This document shows positions 1 to 8,549 of a stretch of 64,000 bases of DNA, piece by piece. The stretch covers positions 1,674,001 through 1,738,000 of the forward strand of contig NZ_CP021377.1 in the NCBI RefSeq assembly GCF_002157895.1, read 5' to 3'. Under the pieces are notes generated by a model that saw only the letters and a program-made list of their open reading frames with translations, had not been told where the DNA came from and did not search any database. The stretch's first letter is position 1. Each line of letters begins with the position of its first letter. A program made the position numbers and the translations under genes. This DNA is from Oceanisphaera profunda. Lineage in GTDB: Bacteria; Pseudomonadota; Gammaproteobacteria; Enterobacterales; Aeromonadaceae.

Positions 1-949
1 GCGGCACCAATGAGCCCCCAGTTACGGCATTATTAGCCGTTTCGGCGGCCACTAAACCCTCTTCAGAACCTTTGCCGAACTGCTCAGGCGTACGAGAGCT
101 ACGTTTTGCTGCATCGTAGGCTATAAAGCTGGCAATACTTTGGCCGGCTCCAGGTATGATACCAATCACAGTGCCGATCACGGAGGAACGTAGCACGTTA
201 AGACGCTGTGCCAGCACGCCTTTTAAAGCGCTTAATGCTCCCGTGAACTCAGAGTTTTCACGCTTTTTCGCGGAGGATTTCTCGCTAAGGATATTGACAA
301 CTTCCGGTATAGAATAGAGTCCGATCAATGTGATGACGAGTGGAATACCATCGTATAGCGAAGGTTGGCCTAAAGTTAGACGCATTTCACCGGTCAGAGA
401 ATGCATGCCAATCAAACTGATGATTAATCCTAATACGCCCCCTATCATGCTTTTCAGCATGCTGCCTTCAGACAGCGAAGCAATAATAGTCACCCCGAAT
501 AAAGCGAGTAAAAAGTATTCAGGGGCACCTAACATTAAAGAAAATTCGGATAACATTGGTGCCATAAATAGCAGCACAATGGCACTAAATATACCGCCTA
601 TGCAGGATGCAAAAACCGAAAGTCCAATAGCGCGCCCCGCTTTACCGTTACGAGACATCGGATAACCATCTTGACAGGTAGCCACTGCGGATGGAGTACC
701 TGGAATATTGAGCAAGATAGCACTGATTGAGCCGCTGAAGGTTGATGCTAAGTATATCCCGCCTAACAGGGCAAGCCCCACCGCTGGGGGAAATGAAAAT
801 GTTACAGGAATTAGTAACGCAACACCCATAGTGCTGGTTAGGCCCGGTAACATGCCAATAAAAACGCCGATCGTGACACCTACAAATGCTGCAAGCAGCA
901 TACTAGGTTGCGATGCGGTGAGTAAGCCAATAGATAGAGCGTCCAACAT
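1..949 (-). CDS. tctA: Tripartite tricarboxylate transporter permease TctA (partial)
   Basis: Large integral-membrane permease of a tripartite tricarboxylate transporter (TTT), which imports carboxylates using a periplasmic binding protein and an ion gradient. The minus-strand frame is open from ATG at 949 to the window edge, about 316 codons of a protein that is usually near 500 residues, so the C-terminus lies outside. The translation has the glycine/proline-rich family segments GVFIGMLPGLT and LLNIPGTPSAVATCQDG near the N-terminus and GTVIGIIPGAGQSIASFIAYD further on. It starts 24 bp after the TctB stop and is the last visible gene of the GntR-TctC-TctB-TctA operon. The substrate cannot be deduced from the permease. 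Confidence 0.93.
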   Translation of the reverse strand, partial: MLDALSIGLLTASQPSMLLAAFVGVTIGVFIGMLPGLTSTMGVALLIPVTFSFPPAVGLALLGGIYLASTFSGSISAILLNIPGTPSAVATCQDGYPMSRNGKAGRAIGLSVFASCIGGIFSAIVLLFMAPMLSEFSLMLGAPEYFLLALFGVTIIASLSEGSMLKSMIGGVLGLIISLIGMHSLTGEMRLTLGQPSLYDGIPLVITLIGLYSIPEVVNILSEKSSAKKRENSEFTGALSALKGVLAQRLNVLRSSVIGTVIGIIPGAGQSIASFIAYDAAKRSSRTPEQFGKGSEEGLVAAETANNAVTGGSLVP

Positions 950-973
950 AGTGTAGATCCCCGTAAAAATTTA

Positions 974-1462
974 TTAGACGATTTTAAAGAACTCGTCTAA
1001 AGGCAGGAGACTATCAGGCAAACTTACGCCTAATGCGTTAAAGAAAAGCATGAAAATTAATATTGATAAAATAGCGCTGTAGGCCAGATAGTAATTGCGA
1101 TGCTTACCCGAAAAGAAACACATGGACAGATAGACGAAAAAGAAAGTTGCGAAAACAAAGCCAACTAATGTAATCGTCACGATATATCCACCCACAAGTC
1201 CAAAGACAAGTAACGCCTTGAACAGCTGGTGAACATCCTCGCTTTTAAAGTAAGGCGCTGAGTGTCCATTAGATATTACTAGGCGACGATATTGAACAAC
1301 CCGAATAATAAAAAATGTGGCACTCATTACTACCAATATAATGGCTAATCCCCGCAAGAAAAAAGATGAATCCAGGGAGTAGCTGAACGATTCCCAAGTA
1401 ATCCAGATTCCTAAGATAGTGAAAGCCAGCGCAAAGGCGGCATCTCTTTTAATATTCGTCAC
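974..1462 (-). CDS. tctB: Tripartite tricarboxylate transporter small subunit TctB
   Basis: Small membrane subunit of the TTT transporter, 162 residues, with four hydrophobic segments (roughly residues 8-28, 35-55, 80-105 and 112-150), the normal size and layout for TctB. The start is GTG at 1462, preceded at good spacing by GAGGTG. Sequence conservation in TctB is low, so the assignment rests mainly on topology and position between the binding protein and TctA. It partners with TctA in the inner membrane. Confidence 0.85.
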   Translation of the reverse strand: MTNIKRDAAFALAFTILGIWITWESFSYSLDSSFFLRGLAIILVVMSATFFIIRVVQYRRLVISNGHSAPYFKSEDVHQLFKALLVFGLVGGYIVTITLVGFVFATFFFVYLSMCFFSGKHRNYYLAYSAILSILIFMLFFNALGVSLPDSLLPLDEFFKIV

Positions 1463-1514
1463 GTTGGCACCTCGAAGAAGAAAAGTCGCGTTTTATTCTT
1501 TGACGGAGTGAAAA

Positions 1515-1550
1515 AACTTTCCCGCAGGTAATATTGCCTACGGGAAAGTT
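1515..1550 (-). terminator. Stem-loop with T tail between tctC and tctB
   Basis: Inverted repeat AACTTTCCCG ... CGGGAAAGTT with extra pairing inside (AGG/CCT). Read on the minus strand it is followed by a run of T. It lies just after the tctC stop, so it is either a partial terminator or an mRNA-stabilising hairpin. It would leave the binding protein made in excess over the permeases, as is common in binding-protein transport operons. Confidence 0.75.
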
Positions 1551-1553
1551 GGA

Positions 1554-2519
1554 TTATTTCATCAGGTCAATGTAGCGCTTGGTTCCGTCACGTGAAGATT
1601 TTAGTGTCGCTTCAAAAGCTTCACTGTTTTGATACGTTAATTCGATGCCTAAGTTTTGAGTAGCTTTGACAAAATCCTTATCTTTAAGTAATGACTCGAA
1701 GGCTGTTTCCAAATGTGCAATACGCTCTTTAGAAACACCTACTGGCGAGGCTACACCTCGAATAGCAGTTCCGATATCTGTAACATCAGTACCTGAAGCT
1801 TCCTCAATCGTCGGCACCTCTTTCAGTGCAGGGTGACGTTCGGGAGAAAAAATCGCTAACGGGCGAATTCGGCCGGACTCAATAAATGCTAAGGCTGAGC
1901 TGGTGGTCAGCAAAGCAGCTTCTACTTCATTACCTAATAGTGCCGTTGCAGAAGGGCCTGAACCGCTATAACTAACGAAGTTAATGTCTAACGATAGTGC
2001 ATCTTCGAGAGCGGCCGCCTGAAGATGGACATTAGACTGAGGACCATCGCCGGAGACATTAATAGAGCCTGCATTGTTCTCGACTTTTTTGGAGAAATCC
2101 TCAAAGCTTTGATAATCGCTCTTAGCATTCACCGCTAACAAGATTGGGTCAGATTGAATGTTGGCAATCGCTTGGAAATCATCCAGTGTGAAGGCCACAT
2201 TCTTACGTAACATCTCGATCATGAAAATAGATGGCGAACTAAGAAGCCCTAGTGTATAGCCATCGTTATCGGCTTTAGCTAGACGGGTAAAACCTATCTG
2301 ACCGCCGGCTCCTGAGGCGTTCTCTACCACCATACGAGCGCCAAGATAAGGTTCAATGTGCTTTGCCATCAAACGAGCAACGGTATCATTGCCGCCACCG
2401 GGTGAGTAGGCGACGATCATTGTTACCGGTTTTTCTGGATAATCATCGGCTATCGCGAGTGGAGTAGTCAAAACGCTGGAACAAACAATGGCAGTAAAAA
2501 GCTTTTTATATAATTTCAT
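1554..2519 (-). CDS. tctC: Tripartite tricarboxylate transporter substrate-binding protein TctC
   Basis: Periplasmic solute-binding protein of the Bug/TctC family, about 321 residues. It has an N-terminal signal peptide (KKLFTAIVCSSVLTTPLAIA, cleavage expected before DDYPEKPV), the family opening YPEKPVTMIVAYSPGGGNDTVARL and later GAGGQIGFTRLAKADNDGYTLG. ATG at 2519 is preferred over the GTG one codon upstream because AAGGAAG then has normal spacing. It follows the GntR gene by 16 bp and precedes tctB after a hairpin. Ligands in this family are usually carboxylates such as citrate or tartrate; the exact ligand here is unknown. Confidence 0.92.
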   Translation of the reverse strand: MKLYKKLFTAIVCSSVLTTPLAIADDYPEKPVTMIVAYSPGGGNDTVARLMAKHIEPYLGARMVVENASGAGGQIGFTRLAKADNDGYTLGLLSSPSIFMIEMLRKNVAFTLDDFQAIANIQSDPILLAVNAKSDYQSFEDFSKKVENNAGSINVSGDGPQSNVHLQAAALEDALSLDINFVSYSGSGPSATALLGNEVEAALLTTSSALAFIESGRIRPLAIFSPERHPALKEVPTIEEASGTDVTDIGTAIRGVASPVGVSKERIAHLETAFESLLKDKDFVKATQNLGIELTYQNSEAFEATLKSSRDGTKRYIDLMK

Positions 2520-2535
2520 CACGGCTTCCTTGTGT

Positions 2536-3282
2536 TTATTTAGCTTTTATTTTAAGAACATGGCGACAACGACTTCCGCTGAATAGCCACTTAGAGAAAA
2601 CAATCGCCCGCCCCTGCTGATCATAGGTGGTGCGCTCATTTAATAGGCCCGCAGCAGGAGTATTCTCAATACCTAGCACTTTAGCTTCTTCTGCGGTGAG
2701 AAGAACTGGCTCTATTTGGAGCATTACCTCTCCAATGATAAAACCAAATTCTCTGGTTATTTTGTTTGAAAATACTTTAGTAGATATAAAGTCTTCTGCT
2801 ACAAGCCTAGGAAATAACGACTTAGGTAGATATATTTTCTCAATAAATAAGGGTTCATTATCAGCGAGACGAAGGCGCGTCACCTTGATAACCTCTTCGC
2901 CTGCCTGCCCCAGTCGCGAGGTAGCGCTTGGCGAATGGTAGCTGGTATCAAAATTGATAAGCTCTACATTATTGGTATGACCACCCGCTTCAATTTGGAT
3001 ATCAAAGTCGTGCATACCCAGCAAGTCACGTTCCACTTTGGCTGCGCGCTTGACGAAATTACCCGCACCTCGTTGGGTTATCACTAGCTGCTCATTTTTT
3101 AGTTGGCTAATTGCCTCGCGCACAGTGGCGCGGCTAATGTCATGCGTCTCTTGCAGTACTCTTTCAGGAGGCAACATATCCTCTGGCTTCAATTTTCCTG
3201 TATTGATTTGCTGACGTAAAATCTCTGCCAGCTGCAGATATAGTGGGACGGGGCTTTGTCTGTCGATTGTCATATCAAGCAT
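2536..3282 (-). CDS. GntR-family transcriptional regulator (HutC/UTRA type)
   Basis: 248-residue regulator. The N-terminal winged helix (residues about 8-75) carries the GntR signature PLYLQLAEILRQQI and SRATVREAISQLKNEQLV. The C-terminal part (about 95-240) has UTRA features such as EVIKVTRLRLADNEPLFIEKIYLPK and LLNERTTYDQQGRAIVFSKWLFSG. It is the first gene of the minus-strand operon and lies 16 bp from tctC, so it is likely an autoregulated, substrate-responsive repressor of the transporter. The upstream gap 3283-3420 is AT-rich and includes GGATGTCATGATGTCC, a possible operator-like sequence; I have no independent support for that. Confidence 0.9.
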   Translation of the reverse strand: MLDMTIDRQSPVPLYLQLAEILRQQINTGKLKPEDMLPPERVLQETHDISRATVREAISQLKNEQLVITQRGAGNFVKRAAKVERDLLGMHDFDIQIEAGGHTNNVELINFDTSYHSPSATSRLGQAGEEVIKVTRLRLADNEPLFIEKIYLPKSLFPRLVAEDFISTKVFSNKITREFGFIIGEVMLQIEPVLLTAEEAKVLGIENTPAAGLLNERTTYDQQGRAIVFSKWLFSGSRCRHVLKIKAK

Positions 3283-3459
3283 ATTTTTCCATTTGCTGAC
3301 CGGATGTCATGATGTCCGTACCAATAGCCAAACGTTACATTATTGTTAATTAATGTGTCAAGTAATGTTTTGAAATGTAAAGATGGTCGTTTGGTCTAGG
3401 ATGGCTGCTATCGACGAAACTTGCAAAAAACACGCTTATAGCGTGAACATCAAGGTGCA

Positions 3460-3673
3460 GGTTTAAGCCCTGAGCAAACCAAGGTACTTAATCGGCTGCT
3501 GGACGGCGGTGAACGAGGCTTTACAGAGGGGAGCAGTGCCGCCCAGTACCAGAAAGTAGCCAAGGTCAGCAAGGCCACCGCTACGCAACACTTGGCAAGA
3601 TCTGCTAGAAAAAGGCTGTATCGAAAAATTACCCGGTAGCGGGCGCAGCACGCGTTATCAAGTTAAGCGGTAA
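3460..3673 (+). pseudogene. Fic-family protein C-terminal remnant (frameshifted)
   Basis: Translation gives GLSPEQTKVLNRLLDGGERG, then AAQYQKVAKVSKATATQHLA, then after a +1 shift near 3599 [20 protein letters not shown] and a TAA stop at 3671. This is the winged-helix tail typical of Fic (AMP-transferase/adenylylating) proteins of the DUF4172-Fic type. The catalytic Fic core is absent, and an in-frame stop lies just upstream (3439-3441). It is a decayed gene fragment beside a helicase remnant and an insertion sequence, so this stretch is a degraded accessory patch. Confidence 0.7.
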
Positions 3674-4010
3674 TCGTTGCTATATTGGCTTAACCAGACA
3701 AGATTTATGCGGATCTTTCGTCAGATACGGTGACTGGTGGATAAGTTACCCGCCAAGATATCGGGAGGATGTGGATATACAAACGAGTGATGCACTCAAA
3801 GCGTTAGACGCTAGGCTGATGGAATTGGAGCACACAGGTGTAGTAGCAACCGGAAAATACATTGGCGAGGGGTTTGATCTACCCCGACTGGATACGCTGT
3901 TCCTGGCCTTACCCATCGCTTGGAAAGGGACGTTAGCGCAATACGTTGGCCGGATACATCGCGAGGCAGATGGCAAACAGCAAGTAACGGTGTACGACTA
4001 CGTAGACATG

Positions 4011-5222
4011 CAGGGCGGGAGCATACTTTGCTTAATATTCAGCCAAAGAATAACTCTGCTCGATAATTGTCATCCCAGCCCGCTCTCTTCAGCTTGTTAC
4101 GCTGGCTAGGCGCACCACATGTACTTTGCTTGAGGATGTTCAGAACGAACCGCCGAAACAATCCCATATTTTCTACCGCATCTCCGATGGCAATCCGGGA
4201 AGCATCTTCTTTAAATAGCACATCTAAAATGTAATGCTGACTGTTTTCTATCCGCCAATGTTGGCGAATATAGTGCCCTATCATCTTATGTTTAGGTGAT
4301 AAGGAGCTGACGTAGTAAGCAGTATCGACTGTTCCTTTACCCTTCATCGTACGGTGTCGCTCGACGGCGATAATGCTGCGGATAGTGGGCCACTTCTCCT
4401 CTAACTCAGGAGGTAGTTTCGCTTTTAATTGAAAGACATAGCGCTCTTCTTTACGTCCATGGGCTGTCTCTTTATGCTCAGCAACCACTTCCTCTTTGTT
4501 AGCGTCGAATACCGCTTGGAACTGTGACTGTACGGCCTTACGTAGGTTAGGTTGGTTGTGTTTAACCTGCACCACAATATGCGCTTTCTTATCTTGTATC
4601 TTTTCTAATGTTTCCCGCTGACAGTGCAGCGCATCCAGGGTAACGACCGCCCCTTTTATGTTGAGCACATCGAGCATGTCTCTGACCGTCGCGAGCTCCC
4701 CTTTTTTGGATGGGGTGGCTTTCTGGCTCAGTACCAAGCCATTTTCAGTATCGTAAGCGGTGACTAGCTGTACGGCTTCGGAAGATTTATTGCGGTAAGA
4801 GCCCCGTAATACTTTGCCGTCAAAAGCTATCACCGGTTTACCATGATGAATACGATGCTCGTTAAGCCAGCTTAATAATGCGTCGAGCAAAGATTCGACT
4901 ACGACACTGCGTAAAATACGGGCAATGGTGTGTCGGCAGGGAATACCGTGCGTAAAAGGACGATATTGACGTAGCCAGTCGGCCTTAGCTTCACCATAGG
5001 TTTCAATGTCACGCCACCCTTCAGCGCCGGCCATAATGGCGCTAATAACGAGAAACATGACATCGACCAAGTCATGCTTACGATTAATATCTGAGCGAGT
5101 TTCTTCAACAAGAGTAAGGTGGTCAATTAATGTCATGGCAAGGCTCCTCCAACTAGAGGAACGATTAGATCACAGACAATTCACTCATTCAAATTTTGTT
5201 AACAAAGTATGCTCCCGCCCTG
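4011..5222 (-). mobile_element. ISAs1-family insertion sequence, complete
   Basis: Perfect 20-bp terminal inverted repeats: CAGGGCGGGAGCATACTTTG at 4011-4030 and its reverse complement at 5203-5222. They are flanked by identical 10-bp direct repeats CGTAGACATG at 4001-4010 and 5223-5232, which are the target-site duplication. Total length is 1212 bp, within the usual range for ISAs1-type elements, and it carries one transposase gene on the minus strand. Intact ends, intact transposase and unmutated duplications indicate a recent insertion. Confidence 0.95.
4039..5136 (-). CDS. ISAs1-family DDE transposase
   Basis: 365 residues, full length for the ISAs1 (H-repeat-associated) group. An N-terminal associated domain ([20 protein letters not shown], about 22-41) is followed by the catalytic core. 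Candidate DDE residues lie in [25 protein letters not shown] and [15 protein letters not shown]. It occupies nearly the whole element between the 20-bp inverted repeats, and no frameshift or internal stop is seen, so it is probably functional. Confidence 0.93.
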   Translation of the reverse strand: MTLIDHLTLVEETRSDINRKHDLVDVMFLVISAIMAGAEGWRDIETYGEAKADWLRQYRPFTHGIPCRHTIARILRSVVVESLLDALLSWLNEHRIHHGKPVIAFDGKVLRGSYRNKSSEAVQLVTAYDTENGLVLSQKATPSKKGELATVRDMLDVLNIKGAVVTLDALHCQRETLEKIQDKKAHIVVQVKHNQPNLRKAVQSQFQAVFDANKEEVVAEHKETAHGRKEERYVFQLKAKLPPELEEKWPTIRSIIAVERHRTMKGKGTVDTAYYVSSLSPKHKMIGHYIRQHWRIENSQHYILDVLFKEDASRIAIGDAVENMGLFRRFVLNILKQSTCGAPSQRNKLKRAGWDDNYRAELFFG

Positions 5223-5331
5223 CGTAGACATGGGCCTTCCTATGCTGCAGCGGATGTTTAACAAGCGTGAAAAGGGTTATAAGGCGATGGGCTATCAGTT
5301 TGCTTCGTCGGAACAAATCGCCCTGCTTTAA

Positions 5332-5922
5332 CAAAACTCACTCTAGAATCATTGGTCAATAAGGCGAGGCTTGCACTAGTTGCCTAGCAACTGTGGTATA
5401 TCTCTCAATCACTACCTAAAGTAACTTCCCCAAAACCACCCACATAAATCAATTATCTTACTAATATTAAAGATAATTTAACTTTTTGTAGTGGTAAGTA
5501 AGGGCAGCGCCAAGCGCCGTCTTTAAGCCGTCTTCCTGAACTCGATTCAGGATCTCGGGTTAGGTTTTAAAAACTAAAGATCATCTGCTACGGAAGAACG
5601 CTGAACAATAGTGATCTTAATAGCAGCACCAAGCGCCTAGCGTCCGGCACCAAGCTAAAAAAAGAGGGTGTTGGTCTTTCAGCTCGGTGCTTAGCGCTCG
5701 GCGCTGTAATTACTTGCCGCACGTGATCTCTTCCGTGAGTTCCGTGTTCTTGCGTGGCAAAAAATCGCTCTGGCTCTACACTTTTTAGTGTTTGGCCGTT
5801 TGTTAATCATTAGCTTGGCACCATCAATCAACTTTATTCGCTATTATTAAACGTCTTTTTTACTATTCGTTTAACATAGTTTATTTATTACCCACTATTC
5901 ATTAGCCAACAGGAATAGCAAG
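5332..5922. repeat. Intergenic stretch with nested dispersed repeats
   Basis: No gene is seen. At 5533-5551 there is TCCTGAACTCGATTCAGGA, a hairpin of the TCCTGA-loop-TCAGGA family. From about 5586 to 5765 a composite inverted repeat occurs. The outer arms carry CTACGGAAGAACGCTGAACA on the left and TTCCGTGTTCTTGCGTGGCA on the right. The inner arms are heptamer arrays (gcaccaa gcgccta gcgtccg gcaccaa, then gctcggt gcttagc gctcggc). The same composite reappears at 44530-44712. The ilvE promoter must lie in the AT-rich last 120 bp. Confidence 0.75.
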
Positions 5923-6918
5923 ATGTCAGCATTTGGTACCGTATTTGCCCCTGAAATGAGCCTAGCTCGTTACGATCAAGGACAGTGGAGCGCTACAGAG
6001 TTCGTGAGCAGCGATAGTCTCAACCTGCACCCGGGTGCCCATGTGCTGCATTACTCCAGCACCTGTTTTGAAGGTTTGAAAGCCTTTAAGCATGAAGATG
6101 GCTCCATCAATATTTTTCGTATGGAGCAAAACATTGCCCGTTTGATCCAAAGCAGCGAATTATTATCACTGCCGCCAGTGAATGCCGGACAGCTCAAATT
6201 GATGATCCTTGATATTGTGAAGCGATACGCTGCAGACGTGCCTCAGCCTCCTGGATCTATGTATATTCGCCCTACTCATATCGGTACCGAAGCCTCGATT
6301 GGCAAAGCCGCAGCACCGAGTAGTACGTCGCTGCTGTATGTGTTGCTGTCGCCAGTGGGTGATTACTTTGCCAGCGGCAGCAAGCCATTACGCTTGTTAC
6401 TGGCCGACGAAACCCGCTGTGCCTCACACATGGGGATGGTAAAGAGTGGCGGCAACTATGCCAGTGCCTTACAGCCCATCTTAAAAGCTCGCCAATCAGT
6501 GCAGGCCGATCAAGTATTATTCTGCCCAGGGGGCGATGTACAAGAAACCGGAGCGGCTAACTTTTTACTCATCGACGGCAACGAGATCATTACTAAATCC
6601 CTCGATAGCTCGTTTTTACACGGCATTACCCGTCATTCTATTCTGACCTTGGCCCGCGATCGCGGTATGACAGTCTCGGAGCGGGCGTTAAGCGTGGATG
6701 AGTTACTAGAACGCGCACAAAAGCCCGGTGCAGAAGCTGCACTGTCTGGCACCGCTGCAGTATTAACCTCTGTTGGCACCTTAATCCACGATGGTAAAGA
6801 ATATACCGTAGGTGACGGTGAAGCTGGCCCTATCACCAATGCGCTGCGCCAAGCACTCAATGATATTCAGTGGGGCAAAGCCGCCGATACTCACGGCTGG
6901 TTAACCAAAGTCTGTTAA
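5923..6918 (+). CDS. ilvE: Branched-chain amino acid aminotransferase
   Basis: PLP-dependent class IV aminotransferase, 331 residues, catalysing the last step of leucine, isoleucine and valine synthesis and the first step of their breakdown. The BCAT pattern is clear: VLHYSSTCFEGLKAFKHEDG near residue 45, MYIRPTHIGTEASIG, then MVKSGGNYASAL with the PLP lysine at about residue 174, and QVLFCPGGDVQETGAANFLL. It is the eukaryote-like (type II) BCAT subgroup rather than the shorter E. coli form. It stands alone, with repeats upstream and a hairpin downstream. Confidence 0.93.
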   Translation: MSAFGTVFAPEMSLARYDQGQWSATEFVSSDSLNLHPGAHVLHYSSTCFEGLKAFKHEDGSINIFRMEQNIARLIQSSELLSLPPVNAGQLKLMILDIVKRYAADVPQPPGSMYIRPTHIGTEASIGKAAAPSSTSLLYVLLSPVGDYFASGSKPLRLLLADETRCASHMGMVKSGGNYASALQPILKARQSVQADQVLFCPGGDVQETGAANFLLIDGNEIITKSLDSSFLHGITRHSILTLARDRGMTVSERALSVDELLERAQKPGAEAALSGTAAVLTSVGTLIHDGKEYTVGDGEAGPITNALRQALNDIQWGKAADTHGWLTKVC

Positions 6919-6932
6919 TCAACACATATTAT

Positions 6933-6961
6933 GAGCCGAATAAACACCTTGTTCGGCTCCT
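6933..6961 (+). terminator. Putative terminator after ilvE
   Basis: Inverted repeat GAGCCGAA / TTCGGCTC (8 bp, 11-base loop) 15 bp after the stop codon. The T tract is weak (CTTCTGCACTTT), so termination may be inefficient. Confidence 0.5.
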
Positions 6962-7021
6962 TCTGCACTTTAAAAACGAAAGTTTTTGACACAGATTTCA
7001 AGCTACAAGCGGATCTCCAAA

Positions 7022-7064
7022 TAAGCCAAGGTCAGCAAAGCTAGCGCTACTCAGAACTTAATCA
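7022..7064 (+). pseudogene. Second, very short Fic-tail remnant
   Basis: AAGCCAAGGTCAGCAAAGCT followed by AGCGCTACTCAGAACTTA closely matches TAGCCAAGGTCAGCAAGGCC... at about 3566-3600, the stretch that encodes VAKVSKATATQHL in the first Fic remnant. Only about 40 bp is recognisable. It is either a relic of the same gene family or of the same deleted locus. Confidence 0.4.
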
Positions 7065-7197
7065 GCCTACTACCGCGAACACACAATCCACTTTTCCTAG
7101 AGCATGATGAGCAAAGCCTGACGCTGCGCAAAACTGTTATTGCAAACCTCGGTTCAGAGCATGGAAATAAACACATCTCTCTAACTGCTACTGGTTA

Positions 7198-7462
7198 GGG
7201 TCTGTTGACCTTTCGAGATGATTTTTGCAGCAGTTTGTGGAGTCTTTATACAAGGCAGTGCTTATGCCATGTAGTTATTCTCCATAAATAAGTGCTAACG
7301 CAGTAGAAAGGCACCACAAGCGCTGCCCTGCGGGTTCGGCTAAACGCGTTTTTCTCTTTGTTGAGCGGGGTTTTGCTTAGAACGACTAAGCTACAACCCA
7401 CTCGCCGCGATAAAAACGCGTTTAACTCGAACAAAATTTAACCGCGAAAGGTCAACAGACCC
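7198..7462. mobile_element. MITE-like element, 265 bp
   Basis: Perfect 18-bp terminal inverted repeats GGGTCTGTTGACCTTTCG (7198-7215) and reverse complement (7445-7462), flanked on both sides by TA (7196-7197 and 7463-7464), which fits a TA target duplication as made by IS630/mariner-like transposases. Internally there is another inverted pair around AAACGCGTTTTT. The only open frames are short and unconvincing, so it is non-autonomous. The family of the mobilising transposase is not recognised. Confidence 0.8.
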
Positions 7463-7629
7463 TAGGCGTTGCGTAATTTCTGATACCACAACGCCAGGGT
7501 AACCCACCGACTCCTATGAGCTTAATTAGCCCGAGAGTAACCGTACCTTGAATTCAACGGGATAATCATGTAAGATACTGATTATATTAGTTTTTTAAAT
7601 AAATGAGGTTTTAATACTAGGAGAGCATT

Positions 7630-8142
7630 ATCACTATTAATCAAGGTGACCGTATTTACCATCCCGGTTATGGTATCGGTATCGTTAAATCCATTCGTAA
7701 AAAAAGTTTTTCTGGCGAAAACAAAGCCACATTCTTCAAACTCTATTTCAAACGTAATGGCCTCACTTGGCTGGTGCGCGCTAACGATATGCCGAACAAC
7801 ATTCGTAGTGTGATGAGTGCTGGAGAAGCAAAAAAAATTATTCAACATTTAACCAGCTGGCAAGGCAAGCTCAGTGAGCAATGGAAAGTTCGTGCAACGG
7901 CTAATCAGGCGGCTATCGATAAAGGTGATCCATTTGGCTACGCCGAAGTCGTAAAAGGGCTGAGCGTGATGCAAGAACAGCTCCCCCTGAGCGCAACTGA
8001 CCGCAAGCATTTAAACCATAGCATTGATTTTCTGTGTGATGAACTGGCCGATGCTTTGGGTAAGACTCACGACAGAGCACGTCAAATTATTGAAAATGCT
8101 AGATTTTCACAACCCACTGTAATCCACTCCCCCCTTCAATAA
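7630..8142 (+). CDS. CarD-like/TRCF-interaction domain protein with apparent non-AUG start
   Basis: The frame runs from just after a TAG at 7618-7620 to TAA at 8140. The N-terminus TINQGDRIYHPGYGIGIVKS is the CarD/CdnL/TRCF RNA-polymerase-interacting domain (basic Tudor-like fold, residues about 2-60), followed by a helical part. No ATG, GTG or TTG exists upstream of this conserved motif in frame. A strong AGGAG at 7619-7623 sits six bases before ATC at 7630, with alternative ATT codons at 7627 and 7636. The first conventional in-frame codons lie inside the domain and would delete it. Initiation at AUC/AUU, as for infC with AUU, is therefore the best reading; an ATG-to-ATC mutation or base error is the alternative. 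Confidence 0.72.
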   Translation: MTINQGDRIYHPGYGIGIVKSIRKKSFSGENKATFFKLYFKRNGLTWLVRANDMPNNIRSVMSAGEAKKIIQHLTSWQGKLSEQWKVRATANQAAIDKGDPFGYAEVVKGLSVMQEQLPLSATDRKHLNHSIDFLCDELADALGKTHDRARQIIENARFSQPTVIHSPLQ

Positions 8143-8549
8143 GATCTCACATTGCTAAATACGGTCCGCTGAATTGATGGAAGCGTTAGAGCATTCACTG
8201 ATCTTGGATTATTACCACAGTGAGGTTTTAACTCGACGCTTCGGTGGCCAATCAGCCTAGCTTGTGAGCCCCAATATAACATTCCCGACTTTTTCCCCAG
8301 CATCGTCGCCGAAAGATGACTAGCACTGGGCATTTACGCCAATCCATAACGGACGTGCAGCGGATCAAATGAACGTCTGCTGCTCTTAAATTATTTTGAC
8401 ACCCTGAAAACTCTCAGCGAAAAAACATGGTCTAACTTACTTGTTCCCTTATACCGCAGAGCCGTTATCCGTTCGCTAATAAATTTTTGCTACCGCCAAA
8501 ACAGCGAATAATTTATAATTTATAGTCCTAAAAACATCAAGAATTCTAC
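8143..8549. other. Intergenic stretch without a convincing gene
   Basis: About 400 bp. One + frame reads EALEHSLILDYYHSEVLTRR then stops, and a minus frame reads GKKSGMLYWGSQARLIGHRS; both look like possible gene relics but neither matches a family I recognise. The last 80 bp before yqhA are AT-rich and probably hold its promoter. Confidence 0.4.

Larger units (their letters stand above)
3771..5331 (+). pseudogene. DEAD/DEAH helicase C-terminal remnant, split by an insertion sequence
   Basis: The left part (3771-4010) reads [20 protein letters not shown], then [33 protein letters not shown] and [16 protein letters not shown] is a superfamily-2 helicase motif VI. The right part (5233-5331) continues GLPMLQRMFNKREKGYKAMG and YQFASSEQIALL before TAA. 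Removing 4011-5222 and one copy of the 10-bp target duplication joins the two parts in frame. The family is that of large restriction/conflict-type helicases; here only about the last 110 residues of the helicase C-lobe survive, so the N-terminus was already lost before the insertion. Confidence 0.75.

Noticed and set aside
330-956. Two plus-strand open frames near the left edge
   Set aside because: They are antisense to a continuous, clearly conserved tctA frame.
7246-7434. 62-residue minus-strand frame inside the MITE-like element
   Set aside because: No family similarity and no ribosome site; too short for a transposase.
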